Below are positions 14,501 to 25,051 of a stretch of DNA of 64,000 bases, one piece after another. The notes below the pieces were generated by a model that searched no databases, was not told the DNA's origin, and saw only the letters and a program-made list of their open reading frames with translations. The stretch is taken from positions 98,950,549 through 99,014,548 of the forward strand of contig NC_133896.1 in assembly GCF_964199755.1 (NCBI RefSeq). Reading direction: 5' to 3'. How positions within the stretch are numbered: the first letter of the stretch is position 1; each line of letters begins with the position of its first letter. Source of the DNA: Larus michahellis. Its lineage: Eukaryota; Chordata; Aves; Charadriiformes; Laridae. A program made the translations under genes and the position numbers.

Positions 14501-16186
14501 GTCTCCATGCATTAATTTCCATAATAGAGATGATCATCTGGCCTTTATTGTGGCAGAGTGAATGCAAATCAGTTACTGAAACATAAAATACATCCTAGGC
14601 AAATCTTCACACTGGCATACAAATGAAGGTCCTAGTGCTGCCTAGGGATACTGGAGGTGACAAAAGAAAAAATATTAATGTTGCTGATTGACTCTTATTG
14701 TTACAACTTGTATGAGAGGCTGCAGGAGGAGTTCACAGTCTTGGTGAAAGAAGCGTTTCTGTTAGTTCATCTCCCTTCTCCCATTGCGGTAAAGTTGTTT
14801 AAAAGACAGGACTTCATATTTCAGTATATAATTTGCCACTAAAACCATTCCCATTTTTGACATACTCTTGGACTGAATTGGACTCCAAGCTGGGAGATTT
14901 CTGCTTACATCGAGATATAATTATGTACTTAATGGCCTTATTTTAAGCACCAAACCTATTGAAAAGGCCCTCCTGATCTGCAACATTTTACTGAGCCATT
15001 CTGCTTAGAATATATTTCAAGGTTCTCTGGTAAGATGCTATTTTCCTTCTCAACACAAAACCAGCTGCAGGCTTTTATTCCTAACATTTAAAAATAAACA
15101 GAAAAGTATCGACCACACTCCTACTCAACTTTTGACCAGGATTCGCTACCTTTTGTTTTCACTAGAGCAGGCTAGGATGCCATGCCTGCTCTATCACTTA
15201 ACAGAACTGCTGCACATATACACTCAGGCCAGGACTTCCCAGGAAAAAGCGCATATCTATGTTGCTGTGCCTCCTTTCAGGAAGTCTGTCAGTTACTGCT
15301 CTAACTTTCTGATGTTCAATATGGTAATCCCTTTCCCCTTTCAGCTTGCCCATAAAATGTGACTTAGTAAACTTTTTTCTTCCCATCTGCCACAACTGGC
15401 TGTCCAAGTTCTTCATGACTCTCTCCAAATCAATTTTAACTAACATTTGTATAAGTCACATCCCATTCACAGGAGGAGAGATTGATACTACAAGGTTGCA
15501 ATCTCATCCAGCAACTAACATCTTTCTCATGAAGTCTTGCATGAAGCATGTTGGGGCATGTGTCAGCAGAGAAGCTGTGGCGTTGCGCTTTAAGAGAAGT
15601 GTGTATCGTATTTGCCTCACATATCTGAAATGGAAAGGAGCTAGGGAACTGAGTATTGCCAGTCATAAATTTCAAAAAACAGTAGGGCCAAAACCAATGC
15701 TATTTTAAAAAAGATGTGAGGCCAGGGAATGCAAGTCTTTCTTCTGTCTTTTGGTTTTATCAAACTTTCTGGTTGATTTGGGCCATCTTTTAAAACTATT
15801 TCAACAATCATAATGGCCAGAAACTTACTCTTTTGTATCATCTTTTCTCTCTCTCTTTTAAAAAATTAAATAAATAAATTGGATTTTGGTTCTTCAAACT
15901 CTTGCACAGTCATTACTTGCCAGCATCCAAGCGCTGGCAACAACACAAACCAACACAAATTTCCTAGGTTTTATAGTAACTGGCAATGCCATTCTCCAGG
16001 GAGAAGCATTAGCCCTGTGCATAAAGCTTGGATTACATATGAAACAGCCCTATTTCTTCTTTAAATTTGCTCATATGTTCATGTATGTCTTTATTAGTAT
16101 AATATGATATTTCTTTTAAGGCTTTTAATATTTTCAGACTTCCTCTCATTTATAATTATAATTCTTTGCTATTTCAGTTAAACGTT
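11561..16186. other. Intergenic DNA, no gene recognised
   Basis: AT-rich, mostly unique-looking sequence. A short TA/TG simple repeat lies near 13512-13527, followed by a second AATATATTAACTT copy. Open frames up to about 120 codons occur around 15.2-15.8 kb on both strands, but they overlap each other antisense and show no motif, start context or splice partner. I treat them as chance. Confidence 0.55.
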
Positions 16187-16753
16187 TGTCATGGTTTAAC
16201 CCCAGACAGTGACTAAGCAGTAGCATGGGGGAGAGAATTGGAAGAGTAAAAGTGAGAGAACTCGTGGGTTGAGATAAAGACAGTTTAATGAGTAAAGCAA
16301 AAGCCACGCACACAAACGAAGCAAAACAAGGAATTCATTCCCTGCTTCCCATTGTCAGGCAGGTGTTCAGCCATCTCCAGGAAAGCAGGGCTCCATCATG
16401 AGTAATGGTTACTTGGGAAGACAAACGACATAACTCTGAACATACCCCCTTCCTTCTTCTTCCCCCCGTTTTATATACTGAGCATGATGTCATATGGTGT
16501 GGGATATCTCTTTGGTCACTTGGGTCCAGCTGTCCCAGCTGTGTCTCCTCCCAACTCCTTGTGCACCCCCAGCCTACTCGCTGCTGGGGCAGTGTGAGGA
16601 GCAGAAAAGGCCTTGACTCTGTGTAAGCACTGCTCAGCGATAACTAAAAACATTAGTGTGTTATCAAAGTTTATTCTCATCCTAAATCCAAAATATAGCA
16701 CTATAGCAGCTGTTAGCAAGAAAATTAAACCTGTCTCATCCAAATCCAGGACA
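16187..16753 (-). mobile_element. Solo LTR of an avian endogenous retrovirus, minus strand
   Basis: Read on the minus strand the element begins TGTCCTGGATTTGG (plus-strand end 16753) and finishes TTAAACCATGACA (plus-strand start 16187), with TG...CA termini. Inside, on the minus strand, are a TATATAAA box (around 16470-16477) and an ATTAAA polyadenylation-type signal (16284-16289) followed by CTGTCTTTATCTCAACCC. This order is that of U3, R and U5. The roughly 567-bp sequence matches my memory of a very abundant Neoavian LTR. No retroviral genes flank it, so it is a solo LTR. The flanking 5-mers (ACGTT and ACACT) agree at only 3 of 5 positions, so any target duplication has decayed. Confidence 0.85.
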
Positions 16754-19700
16754 ACACTACACCAATTTTCTTGAAGCTGTGTCATTTTTGCCTGCAGTTC
16801 TAGCTCTGCATTTCATCAGCACCCATTAGGGCTGTTCATCAGCAGCATATTACTTAAACCTGTACAAAAGATATAACTGGCCTTTTATCATTGATCTGGT
16901 GTTTCTAGAATATATTTTCACATTTTGGCTCTCCTCTTTTCAGTACAAATCATTTTACTGATCACAGTACTGCTGTGGTTGCAGCCCAGCTCATCTCATT
17001 TTGCTTTAGTGGGACTACAATCAGACAAAAAAAATTAGGCTGCTCTCCCAATTCTTTATCTGGAAGAGACAGAGCTGATACCAATATGTTCATGCTCTGA
17101 TTCACAATGTTAAGAGCAGGCAAAGTATAAAATCTTGAAAAAAATGAATTTATTTGCTATGGAGATTACTAATCTCATCGACAAAAACAGGAAAACGCCT
17201 CTATTTCTGAAACAGAAAATTTTGCTTGAAGTTCTTCCTTTTGGATCTTAGCTTCCAAACGTTGTCTTCACAGGTCCCAGACTGTAGCATTGTAGTCTCA
17301 CCTCAAGTTTCTGCTTACACCTGAGGCTCCCCTGTCGATAGCATTAGGCACAAATATGTTACAACTAAACATTATGTTGTTCTCTGACATTGATGTACGG
17401 ACATAATATTTTCTGGATATAAGGGCCTGAAACGTGACACTTAAGCCCTCTCTTTCACCTTCATAAGGGTGAAAGAAAGGGTGCTTTTAATTATTTTCCC
17501 GATTTCATAAATGTGATCTCTTCTCCTCAAGCACGTAAACATATCAGTAGAGCTGCATCTTTTGAGGAGCCAGACATCTAAAATTTTTCTAGTTACCACT
17601 GGTCAATGCGATTGGAAGGAATAATCTGTGTAAAATCAAATTCTGATTCAACCTGGTAGAGTGACTAAAGTAATTCAGATGCAGGCAGAGGACTAGAACA
17701 ATATAGGCAAGACAGAGAATTTGGAGGAGGTGCACAGGTGATGACAGATTGTTTCAACCTGGGGTTTGCATAAAAGGAGTAAAGCTAAAAAAGGAAACTA
17801 AAGTCCTCACAAAAATGTAAAATATTGAAAAGAACGCGGAGAACAATACATTAACTATAAAATGGAGATGAAATGTACAGAAATAATCGAAGCAGCAGAC
17901 ATAGGGTTCCTGATTCAGCAAAAGAGCTACAGACTTAAGTTTAAGTGTGCTCTTCATTCCCACAGAAGCTAAATCCGTGGTTAAAGTCCTGCCTGTGCTT
18001 ATGTGCTGAGTTAATCCCGTAGTAATTATAGTCTCCTTCTTCAGCTTTCACTGAGCCATAGGATTCACTGCATCCAGGGAATTAGACTGCTCAGTACTTC
18101 AAAATACTGTTTTTATTTAAGAGTACCAAATCCATAGTTATAAGACAGAATTGGTCTTTAACGTTTTTCTAACTGTTTTTACTTGAAGGATCTTAGTAGT
18201 ACTGGGCATTGATCCAATAAACATAAACTCGTTCAGGGGTAGAAGACAGTATGAGACCCTCCCTAATATTTTCCTCCTCGATGTTACCATGTTTAAATAA
18301 GCAAAAAATAGCTTAATTTTTTCCCCAGCAGCCCTGAATTGTTTCACATATACAATGCAGTAAAAATGTAAAAGAAAATTGTTCTTGGAATTTATGCTAC
18401 CATTTTTCCCTGATAACGACCTTAGGCACAGTAAAATTAACAGATGTTTCTTACCAAAATAACCCAGAACTAAACATTAAGTGTTTATTCTCTTTTTAAA
18501 AACACAAACCAATCATCAACTATAACTCTAGAGTGTCAAATAAATGTGTTTTATGTATAATCATGAAGGTCCTATCTGAAGTGAATTAAAAATTAATCTA
18601 AGGTAAATATATCATGGTGGTTTTGTAAATGTGTTTCTGAGGATGAGATTAATTACAACCATTGATGTGAATAATATACAATCAATACTCCTTTTCCTTT
18701 CTAAAAGGATGAAATCAAATCCATTCTGCAACTGGGATTTTGTTGTTATTCTTCAAAAAAGATCAGCATAATAGGCAATTAAAACCGGAACAAAGGAAAA
18801 ATGAAAACAAAGAGAACAGTAGAAGGATTTTTATTGAAAGCTATAACAAAACCTAGAAATCCCAAATGAGATTAACATAAGTAGCCAAGAGCAACACAAG
18901 CTAGATCCTAAGGCCTAGATCCTGCAGTCTTTTAGTACCACACCTTTAGCTAATGCCACAGAGCATACTACAGGATTCTGGAGGTGTTTGCAAGACCAAC
19001 CATTCAGCTTGGCTGTAGGTTAGTAGTAACAACAGTTTATAAAATAACATTTGCAATATCATGTAAACTCCCGAAGCTCCAGAGGTGTTTCCATTCTGTA
19101 CAACTCATGATAGTCTAAATTACTTACAATTTTTCATGGGTTTTCTTTGGATATTTAATTTAAAATACTATAGAACCATTTATTAAAATGAGTTTCCCAA
19201 AAAGCAGAATTATGGCACAGGAAAACAATAACTTTTTCAATAACAGTTTCTGTTTTAATGCACATAATTTAGCAATTAAAAATAATAAGAAAAGGGGGGG
19301 TTTTGTTCCAGTGTTGTAGCTGTTAAATTATAAAACTGTATTTGAATGAAAAATCCCTTTACATACTATGAAGCTTGGACAGTTTTAGAGATGGCATGTT
19401 TTTTCCATGGCATATGTCAAACACACCTGCTGAGCTGGGTCCAGTTATTCATGGGCAGGACACTGGATCTATCTACTCTCAAGTAAAAGGGCTACTCACC
19501 TAATGAACACAGAAGTTAAAGATTTCCTTTTACATTAAAGTCATTTTTAGAGTGGCACCCAGACATTCTTGTATTGTGGTAAAGAAGTTTATATTTTCAA
19601 TATATGCTGCATGTTTCATGGTGTCCAGGAGCGTTTAATCCAACACAGCTTCACAAGAATGCTAGGAGGAAATTAAAGAGAGCAGACCTTATTCAGGTCC

Positions 19701-20588
19701 CTCACTCTAGAGCGAACTTTACCCTTGTTAAAGTCTTGTAAATGCTAGAAAGCATTTTGGCTAAAGAAAATTATGCAATTTAGTTTAGTTTTGAGTAGTA
19801 TATGCTTAATATTATTTGCATACTTAAGTATTACCTATCAGCAGACTCAAGATCTAACCTATGTACTGGACTTTTTAGAAAGCACTTCCACAAAGTTAAT
19901 GTGCAATAGGGAGGCATTTGTTTTTCTGGTGCTAAAACCTCTAAATTTATCAGCCAAATTTGACTATACTGCCACAGTAGCTGTAATCTAAACCACTCTA
20001 AGAATACACCCATTAAGCAGACAGAATAATTCTTTTGGATGGACTTCCACCATAAGCAGTGGAATTTGTTTTCTGGAAAAAAGAGGTAAAGTGATCTAAT
20101 ACTTCAGTGGACAGCAGAGAGAAACTGTGAACCTGAGTACAGATCTGGACTTGCTCACGAGTGATCATCTGGGAACAGGGCTAGTAATAACCTTCAGGTG
20201 TCTGCTGACATCAAAAAGGAGACATATGGCCCTTAGATGCACATGTAGCACTTGTATTGGCTGGGTGGGTGGGCCTTTGTGTTTAACATCACAGAAAAAA
20301 TCTGATGCATATGTGACATTCAAAGATTTAAGGGATAAGAAGATGGAGATGCTAGCAAAGACCTAATGTGTTCATATCACAAAGAAAGTTAACAATTTGT
20401 CTGCTTTAAATGCATTATTCCTTTTCTTCAAGTGCAGAAGAATCAACCTTCTCAGAATAAATTCTTATGTCAATTAGAGAATACGGATAAGTAACTACTG
20501 AAACTGGAAAGTTGAAGATCTCTGTTGCTGATTTAGAACACGCCCTCTCAGTGCAGAACTGTCCTCCATAGTATGTTATCTGGTGCCT
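16754..20588. other. Intergenic DNA between the minus-strand LTR and the CR1 fragment
   Basis: No gene, RNA or clear repeat recognised. The sequence is AT-rich with only short open frames without family motifs. Confidence 0.55.
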
Positions 20589-21140
20589 TAGAATCATGCA
20601 ATCATAATTCAGGTTGGAAGGGACCTTCAGGGGATATCTAGTTTTCAACTCCCTGCTCAAAACATGTCTAATCGGGTCAGGCTGACGAGGGCCACATTCA
20701 GGACAGTCCTGAACATGTCCACAGATTGAGATTCTACAACTTCTCCAGGCAACCTGTTCCAGTGCTTGACCACGCTGATGGTATTTTTTTTTCCATTTTA
20801 TCCGGAATATGGAATTTATCATGTTGCAACTTGTATCTGTTGCCTCTTGTGCACAATACTCAGATGAAGTCTTATGAAAGATCACTTCCCTGGCCCTCCT
20901 GTTAATACAGCTCAAGACGCTTGTTGGCCGCCTTTGCTGCGAGGGCACAGTGCTGACTTGTACTCACGTTGTCCACTAGGACGCCCAGGTCCTTTTCTGC
21001 AGAGTTGCTTCCAAACAGCCCCCATCCTTCCCAGATGCAAGACCTTGCAATTGCTCTTGTTGGACTCCAGGGAGGTTCGCATCAGCCTTTTTCTCCAGAC
21101 TGTGGAGCTCCCTCTGAATAGCAGCCCTGCCCTCCAGCTG
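20589..21140 (-). mobile_element. CR1 retrotransposon fragment, minus strand, 5'-truncated
   Basis: On the plus strand this reads as an inverted CR1: a degenerate tail (AGAATCATGCAATCATAATTC), GGTTGGAAGGGACCTTCAGG, then TTCTCCAGGCAACCTGTTCCAG and further on CCACTAGGACGCCCAGGTCC and TGCAATTGCTCTTGTTGGA. All are familiar segments of avian CR1 read in antisense. Translating the minus strand gives the C-terminal CR1 ORF2 piece VKHWNRLPGEVVE, with indels and stops around it. It is a dead, 5'-truncated copy of about 550 bp, older than the fragment at 23813 judging by its eroded tail. Confidence 0.88.
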
Positions 21141-22844
21141 AATTCAGCTTTCGAAATGCAATAAAAGAATGTAAAAGCTAGAGAGCCATGGTGGGAAAGA
21201 AGCCCTGTGCATCAGAAGCCTCCCAAGGGAAATTAGAGAACCAGATGGAGATCATAGTTTCATTTACCTCTAGATGTTACTTGTAACGGGAAGGAAATAT
21301 TACAGAAATGCTTAGTTGGCTAAGTGTTCTTCTATCAGCAGAAAGAAGTTGATTTGACCTTCTGTCTTACCATCTTGAAAAAAAATATTGGGGCTGATTT
21401 CTTAAGATGCGTTGGCAATTATTTGCCTTACGATATTGGTATTGTACGATATTATATTTGCATTTGCTTCCCACAACATTTTAATTCTGTATCTGCTTTG
21501 ACTTGACAACAGGGACAGTTATAAGTCACGAACTAAAATGGAGCCTTTCTTATACAGTTCTGTTTCCCCCAAAGGAGATGCCTGGGAACTCTCATGGACC
21601 AAAATGTGCAGTACTCTGCAGCTGTTCTATTTAAACTCGTTTTGTGCTGAAATCTTTTTAGAAGAAGAAAGATTCTGAAAGCCAGGGAGACCATCTGGAT
21701 TTATCTAATTCTTCAGATTTTTTTGTTGCATAAAAAGCATATATTAAGATAAGCCATCCAAACAGTTGCATTGCTAATGGAACCATATTCCCAATTTTTT
21801 GGCTCTGTAGATTCCATAAATCTTTAAGGCTTTTAGTGTGCATACCCTTTCACAGTTTGGCACCACTTCCGTCAGGATGGTGTCCCCTTTGCAAAATATG
21901 TAACCTAGGGCTCCACATAAACCATTTGTGGTCAGGGAATGTGGCTTCAGGACAAACTTCCAGGACAGATTAAGCAAATTCAGCCTCTGGCTGCTTTTAG
22001 GAATTCTGCAAGTTTTCACACCCCTATTAGAAATCAACCCTCTTACAGATCCAGATATCCTTTTTACATGAACAAATAAAAACCTTTAGAGCAGTCAAAT
22101 CAAGCTAACAAAACATCCCACACCGCCTTCATAACAGAAAAGGACACAGGAGGAAACCTCTATGAGGTCTACCAGAGACTGTTATTGATTTATGTGTAGG
22201 ATGCTCCTGTTAATGCATGGCACTACTAAGCCACAAATTATTCAAGGAGCGATTTTTCCAGTACACAACAAATACCACTAATGATTAGTGATCTTAGGAA
22301 TGTGCTCTCTGTAGTACAGAAAGGATGTTATTGTAGTGATATAGCTGCTTCACGTGACCTGTGGCACGAAACTCTGCGTCTGGTGAATGGAAGACAAAGG
22401 AACACATATAAATTACTTTTGATTCATTTCCATTACATGTTGCAGGATGTCTTGGTGACCATTACATCTTACAAAGTGACTTAAAACAGCCTTATCTGAG
22501 ACCTCCTTCCATTGACTTTGCTTTCGTTGGGGTCTCTTCGTGCATTGCTAAAAAGGTTTCAAAAGGAGAAAAATGTGAAATGTATTAAAATCCTCATTTT
22601 TAACATTCACGTAATACACGAGAAGCCACCTCCTGGCAGCTCTGGCACCACTGTAGGCCAAACAAGTAAAAAATGTGCATCAAAAATTTGCTCTCTTTAG
22701 TCTTAGCAACCAAATCTGTTCTGGATTCTTCCATGATTTGGTACAAGTGGTATGGTTGATATCCTCAAGGAAGGAGAACTAAAGCTCTGCATGTTTCTTT
22801 GTGAGAAAAGCCTTAATCAGCCCTGAGCATAGACTTGGATGTAG
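21141..22844. other. Intergenic DNA between the CR1 fragment and the plus-strand LTR
   Basis: No supported feature. Short open frames are present without motifs. Confidence 0.55.
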
Positions 22845-22849
22845 TTCAG
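22845..22849. repeat. Left target-site duplication TTCAG of the plus-strand solo LTR
   Basis: This 5-mer is repeated exactly at 23203-23207 directly after the terminal CA of the LTR. A 5-bp duplication is typical of ERVL-type and some other avian retroviral integrations. Confidence 0.75.
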
Positions 22850-23202
22850 TGTCCTGGTTCCGGTGGGGATAGGGTTAACTTTTCCTGGTATTCCATGCCA
22901 TGTGAGCCACGCCCACCCTGAGCTGCCGGGGGAGGGGGCAGGAAGTTGCTGCTTAAAAGCGGGCTGGGGCGTCCCGGGTCCGGCCGGTCGGCGAGCGGCG
23001 GGGAGCGGTGGTTCCGTGATCGCGTTTGTATATTCCCCTGTCCGTGGTGTTGTTGTTGTTTGCCTGTTCCCTTTGCTGTCCTGTTAAACTGCCTTTGTCC
23101 CAACCCAAGAGTCTTGCCTTTTCTTACGATCCTTCCTGTATTAGGAAGGCACGTGCGAGCGGCACGTGGTTCTTTGTTGCCATCTGAGGCTAAACCACGA
23201 CA
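22850..23202 (+). mobile_element. Solo LTR, plus strand, with intact 5-bp target-site duplication
   Basis: The element runs from TGTCCTGGTTCCGG to CTAAACCACGACA and is about 353 bp. It is flanked on both sides by the same 5-mer, TTCAG (22845-22849 and 23203-23207), a clean target-site duplication. It shares terminal sequence with the LTR at 16187-16753 but has a different, GC-rich interior. Features seen are a TTAAAA TATA-like box at about 22953 and a GTTAAACTG segment at about 23083 in the position of the family's ATTAAA polyadenylation signal. No internal viral genes are present. It lies about 1.7 kb upstream of DCBLD2 exon 1 in the same orientation. Confidence 0.88.
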
Positions 23203-23207
23203 TTCAG
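23203..23207. repeat. Right target-site duplication TTCAG of the plus-strand solo LTR
   Basis: Identical to 22845-22849. Together they fix the element borders to the base and indicate that this LTR has not been truncated at either end. Confidence 0.75.
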
Positions 23208-23812
23208 TTTCCAGCATCTTAACAAGGGACAATAATGTTAAAACAATTAGTAAACATCATCTAAATAGTTCTTCAGGCAACTCAGTGGGCTGGCTGAGTC
23301 TGACCCCTGAGATGCTCTTCCTGCCATTTTGGTGTGGTCAGCACTGGACACTACTGGCCAGGAAAGCAGTGTCTGTTTCACAGAGCTTTTTGGGAAGAGG
23401 AAGTGGAGAACAATTTCTTCCTGAAGACACTTTTTACAGCTCCACTGGAGCTGGACGGCACCAGGACATGGGGTTGACTTGCAACAGCCCTTCCACAGCA
23501 GAAAGGTTGAACCACTGGCAGAGAGGCCAATCTTTGGAAGCTATGGAGTCCCAAATCCCCTCTGCCTTGTGGTGAGAGTGAGCGTAGTCAGTGGAGGGCT
23601 GAGAAGGTTTCGATTCTGAAGCTGAAAGGAACATGAAATGACGTCCATCTGGGTGCTGCTCCTGCCCTTCCCCTCATCCCTCCAACGTTGCCAGGAGGAT
23701 GCATGGCTGGGACTGTGGCTATGGAAGCGTGGACATGTTTCATCAGCATCTGAAAAATACATTCATTTCATCTACCACTGAAAGACATGTAATGAGGTGC
23801 TCCCTTCCATGA
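23208..23812. other. Intergenic DNA between the solo LTR and CR1 3' fragment
   Basis: The sequence is somewhat richer in G+C than the flanking desert. An open frame continuing out of the LTR ends at 23575, but it crosses the LTR border and has no family match, so no gene is called. Confidence 0.5.
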
Positions 23813-23970
23813 TGCTCCAGGCCCCATCCCTGGAGACATTCAAGGCCAGGCGTGATGAGGCTCTGAGCAACCTGATCTAGTTGAAGATGTCCCTGCTTAC
23901 TGCAGGGGGGTTGGACTTGATGATTTTCAAAGGTCCCTTCCAACCCAACACATTCTATGATTCTATGATG
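23813..23970 (+). mobile_element. CR1 3'-end fragment, plus strand
   Basis: The segment contains CCCCATCCCTGGAGACATTCAA, GGACTTGATGATTTTCAAAGG, TCCCTTCCAACCCAACAC and ends with the CR1 8-bp tail repeat (ATTCTATGATTCTATGATGG). This is the usual 5'-truncated form left by target-primed reverse transcription. Only the last few codons of ORF2 and the 3' UTR remain, so it is not active. Confidence 0.9.
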
Positions 23971-24469
23971 GTATTACAAAGGTGATTCTTTGACCCTACC
24001 AGCGCTTAGGGTGCTTTCCCCCCAAAACATGCTTTGTTGATAACCACGGGGAACTGATTTGGTAGAGTAAGAGCTAACGTAAGTCTCTCTGAATGTGCTA
24101 TTTTGTGTTCTTATTGCGATTTTAAAACTTGAAAGGTACTTTTTTTTTTTTTTTTAAAATGTATTTATTCCTCTTGGGTGAATTTAGCCTCCTAAAGCAA
24201 ACCTCTCCCGATTACACACTGTAAACATTCAAAAGCTAGATGACCACAACTAGAATTGTGACACCTCGGGACTTCGTAGCCACCCAAGCCCTCGCTTTTC
24301 TACAGCTCCATCGGCGTTTCCGTGTGGAGATCTGCCACACCAGCTTGTCCTCTTCTATCGAAAACGGCAACACCCGTGTTTCCAAGGAGTTTTGCTTTTC
24401 CAGGCAATTCTGCCTCACTTAATCGCTACCTTGAAAAAAGAAAAAAAAAAAGTTAAATATTCTTGGCCA
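23971..24469. other. Proximal upstream region of DCBLD2
   Basis: AT-rich until the CpG island begins. It includes a 16-T run at 24140-24155. No core promoter element is assigned here. Confidence 0.5.
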
Positions 24470-24898
24470 ACTCGTTCGGGAGGACGGAGGTGGGATAAAG
24501 CGGAAATTTAGGGGTTGACTCCCAGGGGGGGGCTCCGTTTCGGGGCGGCTAACCCCGAGCAGGCCGCCCTGGAGGCGCCGCCCTCCCCTCCCCGCGCACC
24601 CCCGCAGCGCCCAGGAGAGGTGGAGGGGGGCGACCGGGCTCTGCGGGGCCGCCGCCGGGGGCTTCCCCCGCCCCGAGCCGCCGGCACCCCCGCCGCTCCT
24701 CCGGCTGCCTGTGGGCGGCGGCAGGAAGCGGGGCAGCCCCGCGGCCGCCGGGGGCCGCGCCGCGCACCCGGAAGCGGTTGGGCCGGTTGGAAGGGGGCGG
24801 TTGGCGGCTGACGGGCGGGCGGGCAGGCGGCGTCCCGCTGGCGGCCGCGGGGCGCAGGGCAGAGAAGCGGCCCGGCCCCTGCCGCCCCGCAGCCCGCG

Positions 24899-24946
24899 AT
24901 GCCCTGGGACTGCCGGCCGCGCTGGCCACGCCGCGGGGCATGGTGA
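24899..24946 (+). promoter_or_regulatory. Upstream ORF (15 codons) overlapping the DCBLD2 start codon
   Basis: An ATG at 24899 with G at -3 opens a frame of 15 codons ([15 protein letters not shown]). Its TGA stop at 24944-24946 overlaps the main start codon region (ATG at 24940). It is in a different frame from the main protein. If the transcript starts upstream of it, such an overlapping upstream ORF would be expected to lower translation from the main ATG through leaky scanning. That it is transcribed is likely but not shown. Confidence 0.5.
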
Positions 24947-25051
24947 GCCCGGGGCGGCCGCTCCCCGCGGGGACCCGGCAGGCGGCCTCGCTGCTTCGCC
25001 TCAGCCGCCTCCTCCTGCTGCTCCTGCTGAGGGGCACCGGGGCGCAGAAAG
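24940..25051 (+). CDS. DCBLD2: DCBLD2 exon 1 coding part: start codon and signal peptide
   Basis: The exon encodes residues 1-37 plus the first base of Gly38. The ATG at 24940 has a strong initiation context (G at -3, G at +4). It is followed by a basic N-terminus, a leucine-rich core ([15 protein letters not shown]) and an AQK ending. This is a classical cleavable signal peptide that sends the protein to the secretory pathway. Cleavage probably falls just before or after the GAQ motif. The donor is G|GTGGGT at 25052; it joins in phase 1 to exon 2 and produces ...GAQKGDGCG, which matches the family. The frame is open upstream of the ATG, but 24940 is its first ATG. The exon lies entirely inside the CpG island. 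Confidence 0.9.

Noticed and set aside
15198..15841. Overlapping sense and antisense frames of 66 to 120 codons
   Set aside because: No motif, no splice partners, overlapping on both strands; consistent with background.
20415..20948. A 177-codon minus-strand frame
   Set aside because: It overlaps the CR1 fragment but mostly in a frame other than CR1 ORF2. It is a chance frame in transposon debris.
16187..23202. The two LTRs as the two ends of one provirus
   Set aside because: They are in opposite orientation, differ in length and interior, and nothing between them resembles gag, pol or env; a CR1 fragment lies between them.
22946..23575. A 209-codon plus-strand frame
   Set aside because: It begins inside the solo LTR and crosses its right border into unrelated DNA. 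It has no family resemblance.
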